Below, in pieces: positions 7,659 through 15,219 of a DNA stretch of 64,000 nucleotides. The stretch lies in contig DKTZ01000007.1 of assembly GCA_002490425.1 (NCBI GenBank), positions 47,459-111,458 of the forward strand. The letters run 5' to 3'. The stretch is from Ruminococcaceae bacterium UBA7217 (lineage in GTDB: Bacteria; Bacillota; Clostridia; Oscillospirales; Acutalibacteraceae). The notes under the pieces were generated by a model, which saw only the letters and a program-made list of their open reading frames with translations, searched no databases and had not been told where the DNA came from. The position numbers and the translations under genes are program-made. Every line of letters begins with the position of its first letter. Within the stretch, counting starts at the first letter, position 1.

Positions 7659-7951
7659 TGAAACTTGCACAGGAAATCATTCTTGCACCCGTTATTACAG
7701 AAGAAAGTATGATGGGTGTTGCAGATAAGAAATATGCATTCAAGGTTGCAAAGGACGCAACTAAGGTTGACATTAAGAAGGCTGTTGAACAGCTCTTCGG
7801 CGTAAAGGTAGCAAAGGTTAACACAATGAATGTTAAAGGCCACCTTCGCCGTTACGGCCGTTTTGAAGGCTACACATCATCTTGGAAAAAGGCTCTTGTT
7901 ACTCTTACTGAGGATTCCAAGACAATCGAGTTCTTTGACGGAATGATGTAA
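7658..7951 (+). CDS. rplW: 50S ribosomal protein L23
   Basis: The 97-residue protein has the L23 pattern: APVITEESMMGVADKKYAFKV, then KVDIKKAVEQLFGVKV, and the basic loop GHLRRYGRFEGY. L23 lies at the tunnel exit and docks trigger factor and SRP. The start overlaps the rplD stop (TAATG), implying translational coupling. It is followed by an unusual gap of about 180 bases before rplB. Confidence 0.97.
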   Translation: MKLAQEIILAPVITEESMMGVADKKYAFKVAKDATKVDIKKAVEQLFGVKVAKVNTMNVKGHLRRYGRFEGYTSSWKKALVTLTEDSKTIEFFDGMM

Positions 7952-8134
7952 AGTAAACTCTGATTAAATGTGACTGCGGTGCTTTTCAAATTCTTTGTAA
8001 ATCACTCTTGTCAATTCAATCATAGTTTACCGTTACGGGCGGTAAGGTATGGAGTTTCGACATACTCCGCAAAGCTTCCCGTAAGGCAGTAAAAGCTGCC
8101 CTCCCCAAACAAAACAGATAAGGAGTTGAAAGAA
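7952..8134 (+). other. Structured intergenic gap inside the ribosomal operon
   Basis: This 183-base stretch has no convincing gene. It contains several small hairpins: TTACCG/CGGTAA near 8026-8050, GGAGT/ACTCC near 8050-8070, and GGCAG/CTGCC near 8090-8105. Most junctions in this operon are under 30 bases, so a regulatory or RNA-processing role is possible. No promoter is obvious. Confidence 0.4.
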
Positions 8135-8968
8135 ATGTCGATTAAAGTCTTTAAGCCGACAACAAACGGCAGACGTAATATGTCGGTTACAGATTATTCC
8201 GAGCTTTCAAAGGTTGCTCCTGAGAGAAGTCTTCTTGCTCCTCTTAAGAAAAACGCAGGCCGCAACAGCTACGGAAGAATTACAGTTCGCCATAAAGGCG
8301 GCGGAAACCGCAGAAAATACCGTATTATCGATTTCAAGAGAGATAAGCAGGATGTTTCTGCAACAGTATTAACAGTAGAGTATGATCCTAACAGATCAGC
8401 TCATATCGCTCTCATTCAGTATGAGGACGGCGAAAAGAGATACATTCTCGCTCCCGTCGGTATCAAGGTCGGCGATAAGGTTGAGGCAGGCGCTGCGGCT
8501 GACATTAAGCCCGGCAACGCACTTCCCCTTGCTAACATCCCCACAGGTACATTCGTACACAACGTAGAGCTTTACCCCGGCAGAGGCGGTCAGCTTGCAC
8601 GTGCGGCAGGTAACGCTGCGCAGCTTATGGCTAAAGAGAACGGCAACGCTCTTTTAAGACTTCCCTCAGGCGAGCTTCGTAATGTATCTGCTCTTTGCAT
8701 GGCAACAGTCGGCACAGTCGGCAATACAGACCATGAAAACGTTAAAATCGGTAAAGCAGGCCGTACACGCCATATGGGCATCAGACCCACAGTCCGCGGT
8801 TCCGTAATGAACCCGAACGACCACCCCCACGGCGGTGGTGAAGGTAAGTCACCCGTCGGCCGTCCCGGTCCCTGCACACCTTGGGGCAAGCCCGCTCTCG
8901 GTTATAAGACCAGAGATAAGAAGAAGGCTTCAAACAAGATGATCGTTAAACGCCGCAACGCTAAATAA
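8135..8968 (+). CDS. rplB: 50S ribosomal protein L2
   Basis: The 277-residue L2 includes GRITVRHKGGGNRRKYR near the N-terminus and the C-terminal MNPNDHPHGGGEGKSP segment, whose histidine lies near the peptidyl transferase centre. The ATG at 8135 is preferred over the in-frame TTG at 8126 because AGGAG lies nine bases upstream of the ATG. It is followed 21 bases later by rpsS. Length is standard. Confidence 0.98.
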   Translation: MSIKVFKPTTNGRRNMSVTDYSELSKVAPERSLLAPLKKNAGRNSYGRITVRHKGGGNRRKYRIIDFKRDKQDVSATVLTVEYDPNRSAHIALIQYEDGEKRYILAPVGIKVGDKVEAGAAADIKPGNALPLANIPTGTFVHNVELYPGRGGQLARAAGNAAQLMAKENGNALLRLPSGELRNVSALCMATVGTVGNTDHENVKIGKAGRTRHMGIRPTVRGSVMNPNDHPHGGGEGKSPVGRPGPCTPWGKPALGYKTRDKKKASNKMIVKRRNAK

Positions 8969-8989
8969 TCGGAAAGGAGCTGTATATAA

Positions 8990-9271
8990 ATGAGTAGAAG
9001 TACTAAAAAAGGACCTTACGTCGCAGAAAGCCTTATGAAGAAGGTTCTTGAAATGAACAAAAACGGCGAGAAAATCGTCGTAAAAACTTGGAGCCGCAGC
9101 TCAACAATATTTCCGGATTTCGTAGGTCATACTTTCGCAGTCCATGACGGCAGAAAGCATGTTCCGGTTTATGTTACCGAGGATATGGTAGGTCATAAGC
9201 TCGGTGAGTTCGCTCCCACAAGAACATTTAAGGGCCACGCAGGCTCAAAAACATCAAACAACGGTAAATAA
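8990..9271 (+). CDS. rpsS: 30S ribosomal protein S19
   Basis: The 93-residue protein has the S19 features SRSTKKGPYVAESLMKKV, KTWSRSSTIFPDFVGHT and GEFAPTRTFKGHAG. S19 forms part of the 30S head near the A-site finger. AAAGGAGC precedes the start. It sits between rplB and rplV, as in other bacteria. Confidence 0.98.
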   Translation: MSRSTKKGPYVAESLMKKVLEMNKNGEKIVVKTWSRSSTIFPDFVGHTFAVHDGRKHVPVYVTEDMVGHKLGEFAPTRTFKGHAGSKTSNNGK

Positions 9272-9293
9272 GCCGAAAGGAGTGTATTAAATA

Positions 9294-9629
9294 ATGGAAG
9301 CAACAGCAAAGGCAACTTATGTGCGCATTGCACCCCGTAAGGTAAAGATTGTTCTTGACCTTATCAGAAATAAGCCCTGCGATGAAGCTATGGCAATTCT
9401 CAAATACACACCTAAGGCTGCGTGTGAACCGCTTGAGAAGCTTTTGAAGTCAGCTATGGCAAATGCAGAAAATAACTACAATATGGATTCTTCAAGACTC
9501 TATGTTTCAGCTTGCTCGGTAGATCAGGGCCCCACTCTTAAGAGAATCAGACCCAGAGCACAGGGCAGAGCTTACAGAATCAACAAGAAGACATCACACA
9601 TCACACTTACCGTTAAGGAAGCGGAATAA
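9294..9629 (+). CDS. rplV: 50S ribosomal protein L22
   Basis: The 111-residue L22 contains YVRIAPRKVKIVLDLIRNK at its start. The long tunnel-lining loop RIRPRAQGRAYRINKKTSH lies near the C-terminus. That loop narrows the exit tunnel and is a site of macrolide interaction. It is preceded by AAAGGAG and followed 21 bases later by rpsC. Confidence 0.97.
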   Translation: MEATAKATYVRIAPRKVKIVLDLIRNKPCDEAMAILKYTPKAACEPLEKLLKSAMANAENNYNMDSSRLYVSACSVDQGPTLKRIRPRAQGRAYRINKKTSHITLTVKEAE

Positions 9630-9650
9630 TCGAGGAGGAGGAAAAGTTAA

Positions 9651-10322
9651 ATGGGCCAGAAAGTTAATCCGACCGGTCTTAGAATCGGTGTTATTAAAAA
9701 CTGGGAATCACGTTGGTATGCTGACAAGAAAGATTTTGCTGATACTCTTGTTTCAGACTACAAGCTTCGTGAATATCTCCTTGAAACACTTGCTCCTGCC
9801 GGTGTTCCTAAGGTAGAAATCGAAAGAGATGCTAAGCGTGTACGCATTAACATCCACTGCGCAAAGCCCGGTATGGTTATAGGCCGTCAGGGTGCAGAAA
9901 TCGAAAAGCTTAAAGAAATTTGCAAGAAAAAGCTTGGCGGCGATAAAGAGGTTTTCATCAATATCGTTGAAATCAAGCAGCCCGACCTTGACGCACAGCT
10001 CGTAGCAGAGAATATTGCTTCACAGCTTGAAAGAAGAATTTCTTTCCGCCGTGCTCTTAAGCAGTCAATCGGCAGAACAATGAGACTCGGTGCAAGAGGA
10101 ATTAAGGTTCAGGTTAGCGGCCGTGTAGGCGGCGCTGAAATTGCACGTACAGAGCGTTATCATGAGGGTACAATCCCGCTTCAGACAATCCGTGCCGATA
10201 TTGACTACGGTTTTGCAGAAGCAAAGACAACCTACGGCCGTCTTGGCGTAAAGGTTTGGATTTATAACGGTGAAGTTCTCCATGAAAACCGCAAGCACAG
10301 CAAGGAAGGAGGCACAAAATAA
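9651..10322 (+). CDS. rpsC: 30S ribosomal protein S3
   Basis: The 223-residue S3 starts MGQKVNPTGLRIGVIK. It has the KH-domain signature GMVIGRQGAEIEKLK at about residues 73-87 and the C-terminal domain with GRVGGAEIARTE. S3 lines the mRNA entry channel. The stop codon overlaps the rplP start by one base. The strong GGAGGAGG ribosome binding site suggests high expression. Confidence 0.98.
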   Translation: MGQKVNPTGLRIGVIKNWESRWYADKKDFADTLVSDYKLREYLLETLAPAGVPKVEIERDAKRVRINIHCAKPGMVIGRQGAEIEKLKEICKKKLGGDKEVFINIVEIKQPDLDAQLVAENIASQLERRISFRRALKQSIGRTMRLGARGIKVQVSGRVGGAEIARTERYHEGTIPLQTIRADIDYGFAEAKTTYGRLGVKVWIYNGEVLHENRKHSKEGGTK

Positions 10323-10747
10323 TGCTTTTACCGAAGAGAGTAAAATACCGCAGAGTCCAGAGAGGACGTTTGACAGGTAAGGCTTCAAGAGGAACAACAG
10401 TTACTTACGGTGAGTATGGTCTTGTGGCTCTTGAACCTGCATGGATTAAATCAAACCAGATTGAAGCTGCCCGTATCGCTATGACAAGATACATTAAGCG
10501 TGGCGGTCAGGTTTGGATTAAAATATTCCCAGATAAGCCGATTACAGAGAAGCCCGCTGAAACTCGAATGGGTTCAGGTAAAGGTTCTCCGGAATATTGG
10601 GTAGCAGTCGTAAAGCCGGGTCGTGTTATGTTCGAGATCGCAGGCGTTCCCGAAGAGACAGCACGTGAGGCAATGCGTCTTGCAGCAAACAAGCTTCCGA
10701 TTAAGTGCAAGTTTGTAACTAAAGCAGAACAGGGTGGTGAGCAGTAA
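10322..10747 (+). CDS. rplP: 50S ribosomal protein L16
   Basis: The 141-residue L16 includes LLPKRVKYRRVQRGR at the start and the conserved GGQVWIKIFPDKPITEKP. It also has the MGSGKGSPEYWVAVVKPG loop, which contacts tRNA in the A site. The gene overlaps rpsC and rpmC by one base at each end, which indicates translational coupling across the three genes. Confidence 0.98.
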   Translation: MLLPKRVKYRRVQRGRLTGKASRGTTVTYGEYGLVALEPAWIKSNQIEAARIAMTRYIKRGGQVWIKIFPDKPITEKPAETRMGSGKGSPEYWVAVVKPGRVMFEIAGVPEETAREAMRLAANKLPIKCKFVTKAEQGGEQ

Positions 10748-10950
10748 TGAAAGCAAGTGAGTTAAGAAAACTTTCCGCCAAAGAGTTGGATGCTAAGCTC
10801 TTAGAGTTAAAAGATGAGCTTTTCAAGCTTCGTTTTCAGGAAGCCATCAACCAACTCGAAAATCCGATGCGTATCAGTGCCGTTAAAAAGGACATTGCAC
10901 GAGTAAAGACTGTTATTCGTGACATTGAGCTTCACGGCACAGATGCTTAA
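10747..10950 (+). CDS. rpmC: 50S ribosomal protein L29
   Basis: The 67-residue two-helix protein starts MKASELRKLSAKELDAKLLE and contains LKDELFKLRFQEAINQLENP, typical of L29. It packs against L23 near the tunnel exit. The start overlaps the rplP stop (TAATG). Confidence 0.97.
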   Translation: MKASELRKLSAKELDAKLLELKDELFKLRFQEAINQLENPMRISAVKKDIARVKTVIRDIELHGTDA

Positions 10951-10971
10951 AGGTAAGGAGGGCGTTCAAAG

Positions 10972-11226
10972 ATGGAAAGAAACCTCAGAAAAACACAGGT
11001 TGGTATCGTAACAAGCGATAAGATGGAGAAAACAGTCGTTGTATCAATCAAAGACAGAGTTAAGCATCCTCTTTACAGCAAAATCGTTAACAGAACCGTT
11101 AAAGTAAAGGCTCATGACGAGAATAATGAATGCGGTATCGGCGACAGAGTATTATTGATGGAAACACGTCCTATGTCAAAAGACAAGAGATGGCGTGTCG
11201 TTGAAATTATCGAGAAAGCAAAGTAA
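10972..11226 (+). CDS. rpsQ: 30S ribosomal protein S17
   Basis: The 84-residue S17 has an OB-fold sequence with RKTQVGIVTSDKMEKTVVVS, HPLYSKIVNRTVKVKAHDE and MSKDKRWRVVEI. It binds 16S rRNA early in 30S assembly. AAGGAGGGC precedes the start. Length and position are standard. Confidence 0.97.
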   Translation: MERNLRKTQVGIVTSDKMEKTVVVSIKDRVKHPLYSKIVNRTVKVKAHDENNECGIGDRVLLMETRPMSKDKRWRVVEIIEKAK

Positions 11227-11244
11227 TTAAAGGAGGCAATCATT

Positions 11245-11613
11245 GTGATACAGCAGCAGACTTACCTCAAGGTTGCCGATAACACCGGTGCAAAAGAGAT
11301 TATGTGCATCCGCGTTCTCGGTGGTTCAGGTAGAAGATATGCTAATATCGGCGATGTCATTGTAGCATCCGTTAAAAAAGCAGCACCCGGCGGTGTTGTT
11401 AAAAAAGGCGATGTTGTTAAGGCAGTCGTTGTAAGATCGGCAAAAGGCGTTCGCAGAGATGACGGTACTTACATCCGCTTCGATGAAAACGCAGCAGTTA
11501 TTATTAAAGAAGACAAGACTCCCAAAGGTACACGTATTTTTGGGCCGGTTGCAAGAGAGCTTCGTGACCATGAATTTACAAAGATTCTGTCACTTGCTCC
11601 CGAAGTACTTTAA
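11245..11613 (+). CDS. rplN: 50S ribosomal protein L14
   Basis: The 122-residue L14 begins MIQQQTYLKVADNTGAKEIM and includes GDVIVASVKKAAPGG. It starts with GTG at 11245, 7 bases after AAAGGAGG; no ATG is available upstream. L14 forms an intersubunit bridge and is the binding site of the silencing factor RsfS. It begins the spc part of the operon, with no separate promoter visible. Confidence 0.97.
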   Translation: MIQQQTYLKVADNTGAKEIMCIRVLGGSGRRYANIGDVIVASVKKAAPGGVVKKGDVVKAVVVRSAKGVRRDDGTYIRFDENAAVIIKEDKTPKGTRIFGPVARELRDHEFTKILSLAPEVL

Positions 11614-11628
11614 GGAGGTGCCCGAATT

Positions 11629-11946
11629 ATGAATAATAAGGTTCATGTAAAGAGCGGCGATACAGTCGTTGTTATCAACGGTAAAAACCGTGGCAAGCAG
11701 GGCAAAGTCCTTGAGGTCAGCCCCAAAGAGGGTAAGGTTATCGTTGAAGGCATTAACATGGTAACAAAGCATGTTAAACCCCGTCAGATGGGTGAGCCCG
11801 GCGGACTTATTAAGGCAGAGAGCGCTCTCTATGCCGACAAGGTTCAGCTTGTTTGCCCCAAGTGCGGCAAGGCTACAAGAGTCGGCCACAGCGGTACAGG
11901 CAAAGATAAGAAACGCGTTTGCAAAAAGTGCAACGCAGAATTTTAA
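11629..11946 (+). CDS. rplX: 50S ribosomal protein L24
   Basis: The 105-residue protein has the KOW motif segment KSGDTVVVINGKNRGKQGKV. Its C-terminal half carries four Cys in two CxxC pairs (CPKCGK and CKKC), a zinc-ribbon-like form found in many Firmicutes L24 proteins. It is an assembly initiator of the 50S subunit. AAGGAGGTG precedes the ATG. Confidence 0.97.
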   Translation: MNNKVHVKSGDTVVVINGKNRGKQGKVLEVSPKEGKVIVEGINMVTKHVKPRQMGEPGGLIKAESALYADKVQLVCPKCGKATRVGHSGTGKDKKRVCKKCNAEF

Positions 11947-11963
11947 TAAGGAGGAACAATAAA

Positions 11964-12506
11964 ATGGCAGCAAGACTTAAAGAAATGTATAAAGCCGACG
12001 TTGTTCCTGCTCTTCAGAAGAAGTTCAACTATAAGAGTGTTATGGAAATTCCGAAGCTTGATAAGGTTATTATCAACGTAGGCTGCGGTGAAGCAAAGGA
12101 TAACGCAAAGGTTATCGATGCTATTATGACAGACCTTGCAACAATTACAGGTCAGAAGCCTGTTAAATGCGTTGCAAAGAAGAGCGTTGCTAACTTTAAG
12201 CTTCGTGAAGGAATGGTAATCGGCGTAAAGGTAACTCTCAGAGGCGAGAAGATGTATGAATTTGTTGACAGATTCTTCAATCTCGCACTTCCCAGAGTTC
12301 GTGACTTCAGAGGTATCAACCCCAACTCATTTGACGGCAGAGGCAACTATGCTATGGGCGTTAAAGAACAGTTGATTTTCCCTGAAATCGAATATGACAA
12401 GATAGACAAAGTTCGCGGTATGGACATCTGCTTTGTAACAACCGCTAATACAGACGAAGAAGCAAAAGAACTCCTCACCCTTATGGGTGCGCCGTTCTCA
12501 AAGTAA
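11964..12506 (+). CDS. rplE: 50S ribosomal protein L5
   Basis: The 180-residue L5 contains MEIPKLDKVIINVGCGEA, the GQKPVKCVAKKSVANFKLRE segment and FRGINPNSFDGRGNYAMGV. L5 holds 5S rRNA in the central protuberance. The ATG at 11964 has AAGGAGGA upstream; a longer upstream frame inside rplX is not used. Confidence 0.97.
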   Translation: MAARLKEMYKADVVPALQKKFNYKSVMEIPKLDKVIINVGCGEAKDNAKVIDAIMTDLATITGQKPVKCVAKKSVANFKLREGMVIGVKVTLRGEKMYEFVDRFFNLALPRVRDFRGINPNSFDGRGNYAMGVKEQLIFPEIEYDKIDKVRGMDICFVTTANTDEEAKELLTLMGAPFSK

Positions 12507-12518
12507 GGAGGGTTTCAA

Positions 12519-12704
12519 GTGGCTAAGACATCAATGAAAGTTAAGCAGGCAAGACCGGCTAAATATTCAACAAGAGCATATAACAGATGCAAAATCTGCG
12601 GCAGACCACATGCATACCTTCGTAAGTACGGTGTATGCCGTATCTGCTTCAGAGAGTTAGCACATGCAGGTCAGATTCCGGGCGTTAAGAAATCAAGCTG
12701 GTAA
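12519..12704 (+). CDS. rpsN: 30S ribosomal protein S14, zinc-binding type
   Basis: This is the short 61-residue type Z S14 with two CxxC pairs (CKICGRPHAYLRKYGVCRIC) that bind zinc. It starts with GTG at 12519, after AAGGAGG. The zinc form is typical of Firmicutes; a zinc-independent paralogue is often induced under zinc limitation elsewhere in such genomes but is not seen here. Confidence 0.97.
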   Translation: MAKTSMKVKQARPAKYSTRAYNRCKICGRPHAYLRKYGVCRICFRELAHAGQIPGVKKSSW

Positions 12705-12717
12705 GGAGGAGAAAAAA

Positions 12718-13116
12718 ATGCAAATCACTGATTCCATCGGCGATATGCTCACAAGAATCCGCAATGCGAATTCTGCAAAGCATGACACCGTAAAAGTACC
12801 GGCATCAAATATGAAGAAGGCAATCGCTCAGATTCTTGTTGATGAAGGTTATATTAAAGGATTCAAGGTAGAGGAAGACGGCAAACAGGGCATTATTGAG
12901 ATTGAACTCAAGTACGGTGCTAACAAGTCATCTGTAATCACCGGTTTACGCAGAGTCTCCAAACCCGGCCTGCGTATTTACACAAATTGCGAGGATATGC
13001 CCAAGGTTATGAAAGGCCTCGGTATTGCAATCCTCTCAACACCCAAGGGTGTTATGACAGATAAGGAAGCTCGCAAGGCAAATGTCGGCGGCGAGGTTCT
13101 TGCATTCGTTTGGTAA
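12718..13116 (+). CDS. rpsH: 30S ribosomal protein S8
   Basis: The 132-residue S8 begins MQITDSIGDMLTRIRNANSA and ends with the signature GIAILSTPKGVMTDKEARKANVGGEVLAFVW region. S8 binds the central domain of 16S rRNA and in some bacteria represses the spc genes. The start at 12718 follows AAGGAGGAG; the longer upstream frame overlaps rpsN and is rejected. Confidence 0.97.
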   Translation: MQITDSIGDMLTRIRNANSAKHDTVKVPASNMKKAIAQILVDEGYIKGFKVEEDGKQGIIEIELKYGANKSSVITGLRRVSKPGLRIYTNCEDMPKVMKGLGIAILSTPKGVMTDKEARKANVGGEVLAFVW

Positions 13117-13129
13117 GGAGGTACAGTAA

Positions 13130-13675
13130 ATGTCACGTATAGGCAGAAAGCCCATTGCAATTCCTGCAGGGGTTGAAGTTAAAATCGACGGCAGCACTGT
13201 TACCGTAAAAGGTCCTAAGGGCACACTTACACAGACAGTGCACAGCAATATGAAGGTCGAGATGAACGGCGCTGAAATCACCGTTACCCGTCCTGATGAC
13301 AGCAATATGAATAAATCACTCCACGGTCTTACCCGTACACTCATTGCAAATATGATTGAGGGTGTTGAAAAGGGTTACTCCAAGGAGCTTGAGGTTAACG
13401 GCGTTGGTTACCGTGCAGCTAAGCAGGGCAAAGACCTTGTTCTTAACATCGGTTTCTCACATCAGGTAATTATGAGTGAGATTGACGGTATCACAATCGA
13501 CGTTCCCGCACCTAATAAGGTAATTATTTCCGGCCCCGATAAGCAGAAGGTAGGTCAGTTCGCAGCTGAAGTTCGCGAGAAAAGACCCCCCGAGCCTTAC
13601 AAGGGCAAGGGCATCAAATATGCTGATGAGCATATCCGTCGTAAAGAAGGTAAAGCCGGTAAGGGCGGTAAATAA
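13130..13675 (+). CDS. rplF: 50S ribosomal protein L6
   Basis: The 181-residue L6 has duplicated L6 folds, with SRIGRKPIAIPAGVEVKIDG at the start and GKGIKYADEHIRRKEGKAGK at the end. It lies near the sarcin-ricin loop. AAGGAGGT precedes the start, and rplR follows 18 bases later. Confidence 0.98.
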   Translation: MSRIGRKPIAIPAGVEVKIDGSTVTVKGPKGTLTQTVHSNMKVEMNGAEITVTRPDDSNMNKSLHGLTRTLIANMIEGVEKGYSKELEVNGVGYRAAKQGKDLVLNIGFSHQVIMSEIDGITIDVPAPNKVIISGPDKQKVGQFAAEVREKRPPEPYKGKGIKYADEHIRRKEGKAGKGGK

Positions 13676-13693
13676 TAGGAGGAGTATTAAGTT

Positions 13694-14053
13694 ATGGTTA
13701 CAAGACCGGATTCTAAAAAAGCCAGACTCAAAAGACACAAGAGAGTCCGTGCTAAAATTTCAGGCACAGCGCAGTGCCCTCGTCTTAATGTGTTCCGTTC
13801 TCTCCAGCATATTTACGCTCAGCTTATTGACGACGAGGCAGGCGTAACACTTGCTTCTGCTTCAACAACAGAGAAGGATTTTGCACAGTACGGCGGAAAC
13901 AAAGAGGCTGCCAAAAAGGTTGGTATGCTTCTTGCAGAACGCGCAAAAGAAAAGAATATTACAGATGTTGTATTTGACCGCGGCGGCTATGTTTACCAGG
14001 GCAGAGTTGCAGCGCTCGCAGAAGGTGCCCGTGAGGGCGGCCTTAACTTCTAA
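13694..14053 (+). CDS. rplR: 50S ribosomal protein L18
   Basis: The 119-residue L18 has a basic N-terminus followed by RLNVFRSLQHIYAQLIDD and ends with DRGGYVYQGRVAALAEGARE, the L18 signature. It binds 5S rRNA together with L5. TAGGAGGAG precedes the start. Confidence 0.97.
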   Translation: MVTRPDSKKARLKRHKRVRAKISGTAQCPRLNVFRSLQHIYAQLIDDEAGVTLASASTTEKDFAQYGGNKEAAKKVGMLLAERAKEKNITDVVFDRGGYVYQGRVAALAEGAREGGLNF

Positions 14054-14070
14054 GAAAGGAGAAAATCACA

Positions 14071-14571
14071 ATGGCTAAAATTGATGCTAAAGACTTTGAA
14101 CTTCAGGAAAGAGTTGTTGCTATCAACCGTGTTTCCAAAACTGTTAAGGGCGGCCGTATTATGAAATTCTCCGCTTTAGTAGTTGTCGGCGACGGTAACG
14201 GCATCATCGGTTTCGGACTCGGTAAATCAAGCGAGGTTCCGGACGCTATCCGCAAGGGTATTGAAGATGCAAAGAAAAATCTTATCAAGGTTGCTCTTAA
14301 GGGAACAACAATTCCTCACGAAATCACAGGTAAATACGGCGCAGGCGTAGTTCTTCTTAAACCTGCTGCTCCCGGTACCGGTGTTATCGCAGGCGGTCCC
14401 GTACGTGCCGTTATTGAAATGGTAGGTATTAAGGACATTCGTTCAAAAGCACTTCGCTCAAACAATCCCTGCAACGTAGTTCGTGCTACTGTTGACGGTC
14501 TTTCAAAGCTCCGCAACGCAGACGAGGTTGCAGCTATCAGGGGCAAGTCAGTTAAAGAAATTTTAGATTAA
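14071..14571 (+). CDS. rpsE: 30S ribosomal protein S5
   Basis: The 166-residue S5 carries an N-terminal double-stranded RNA-binding domain with ERVVAINRVSKTVKGGRIM. The C-terminal domain contains GKYGAGVVLLKPAAPGTGVI and DIRSKALRSNNPCNVVRAT. It helps set decoding accuracy and forms the mRNA entry site. It is preceded by AAAGGAG. Confidence 0.97.
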   Translation: MAKIDAKDFELQERVVAINRVSKTVKGGRIMKFSALVVVGDGNGIIGFGLGKSSEVPDAIRKGIEDAKKNLIKVALKGTTIPHEITGKYGAGVVLLKPAAPGTGVIAGGPVRAVIEMVGIKDIRSKALRSNNPCNVVRATVDGLSKLRNADEVAAIRGKSVKEILD

Positions 14572-14584
14572 GGAGCGTGTTCAC

Positions 14585-14764
14585 ATGGCAAACGTAGAAG
14601 TAAAACTCGTAAAGAGTCTTATCGGTTCAAAGAAAGACCAGATTGCCACTGCCCATGCACTTGGTCTCAGAAAAATCGGAGATAAGGCAATTCAGCCCGA
14701 CAATGCTCCGACTCAGGGTAAAATTAAGAAGATTTCACATCTTATAGAGGTTACTAAGGCTTAA
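14585..14764 (+). CDS. rpmD: 50S ribosomal protein L30
   Basis: This short 59-residue gene encodes VEVKLVKSLIGSKKDQIATA followed by ALGLRKIGDKAIQPDN and ends KISHLIEVTKA, matching bacterial L30. The ATG at 14585 follows AAGGAGCG, and rplO follows 12 bases later. It is easily missed because of its length. Confidence 0.95.
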   Translation: MANVEVKLVKSLIGSKKDQIATAHALGLRKIGDKAIQPDNAPTQGKIKKISHLIEVTKA

Positions 14765-14776
14765 GGAGGTGCTAAT

Positions 14777-15217
14777 ATGAAATTGCACGAACTCGCTCCG
14801 GTGGCTGGTTCAAAGAAGGACGTTAAGCGTATAGGCAGAGGTCCTGCTTCGGGTCAGGGTAAAACAGCCGGTAAAGGTCACAAGGGTCAGAAGGCCCGTG
14901 CAGGCAGAGGTATGCGTCCCGGTTTTGAGGGCGGTCAGATGCCTTTGCAGAGACGTCTTCCCAAGCGCGGATTTAACAATATCTTCGCAAAGGAAATTGC
15001 AGCAGTCAATGTTTCAGCACTTAATGTATTTGAAGACGGCGCTGTTGTTGACGTTGAGGCCCTCGTTAATGCAGGCCTCGTAAAGAAAGCTCTTGACGGA
15101 GTTAAAGTATTAGGAAACGGCGAAATCAGCAAGAAGCTTACTGTTAAAGCAAATGCTTTTTCAGCTTCCGCACAGCAGAAGATTGAAGCAGCAGGCGGAA
15201 AGGCTGAGGTGATCTGA
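14777..15217 (+). CDS. rplO: 50S ribosomal protein L15
   Basis: The 146-residue L15 begins MKLHELAPVAGSKKDVKRIG. It has the glycine- and basic-rich N-terminal extension (GKGHKGQKARAGRGMRPGFE) and ends with the conserved ASAQQKIEAAGGKAEVI. It is an assembly protein of the 50S subunit. Its stop is two bases before the secY start, and the secY ribosome binding site lies in its last codons. Confidence 0.97.
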   Translation: MKLHELAPVAGSKKDVKRIGRGPASGQGKTAGKGHKGQKARAGRGMRPGFEGGQMPLQRRLPKRGFNNIFAKEIAAVNVSALNVFEDGAVVDVEALVNAGLVKKALDGVKVLGNGEISKKLTVKANAFSASAQQKIEAAGGKAEVI

Positions 15218-15219
15218 CC

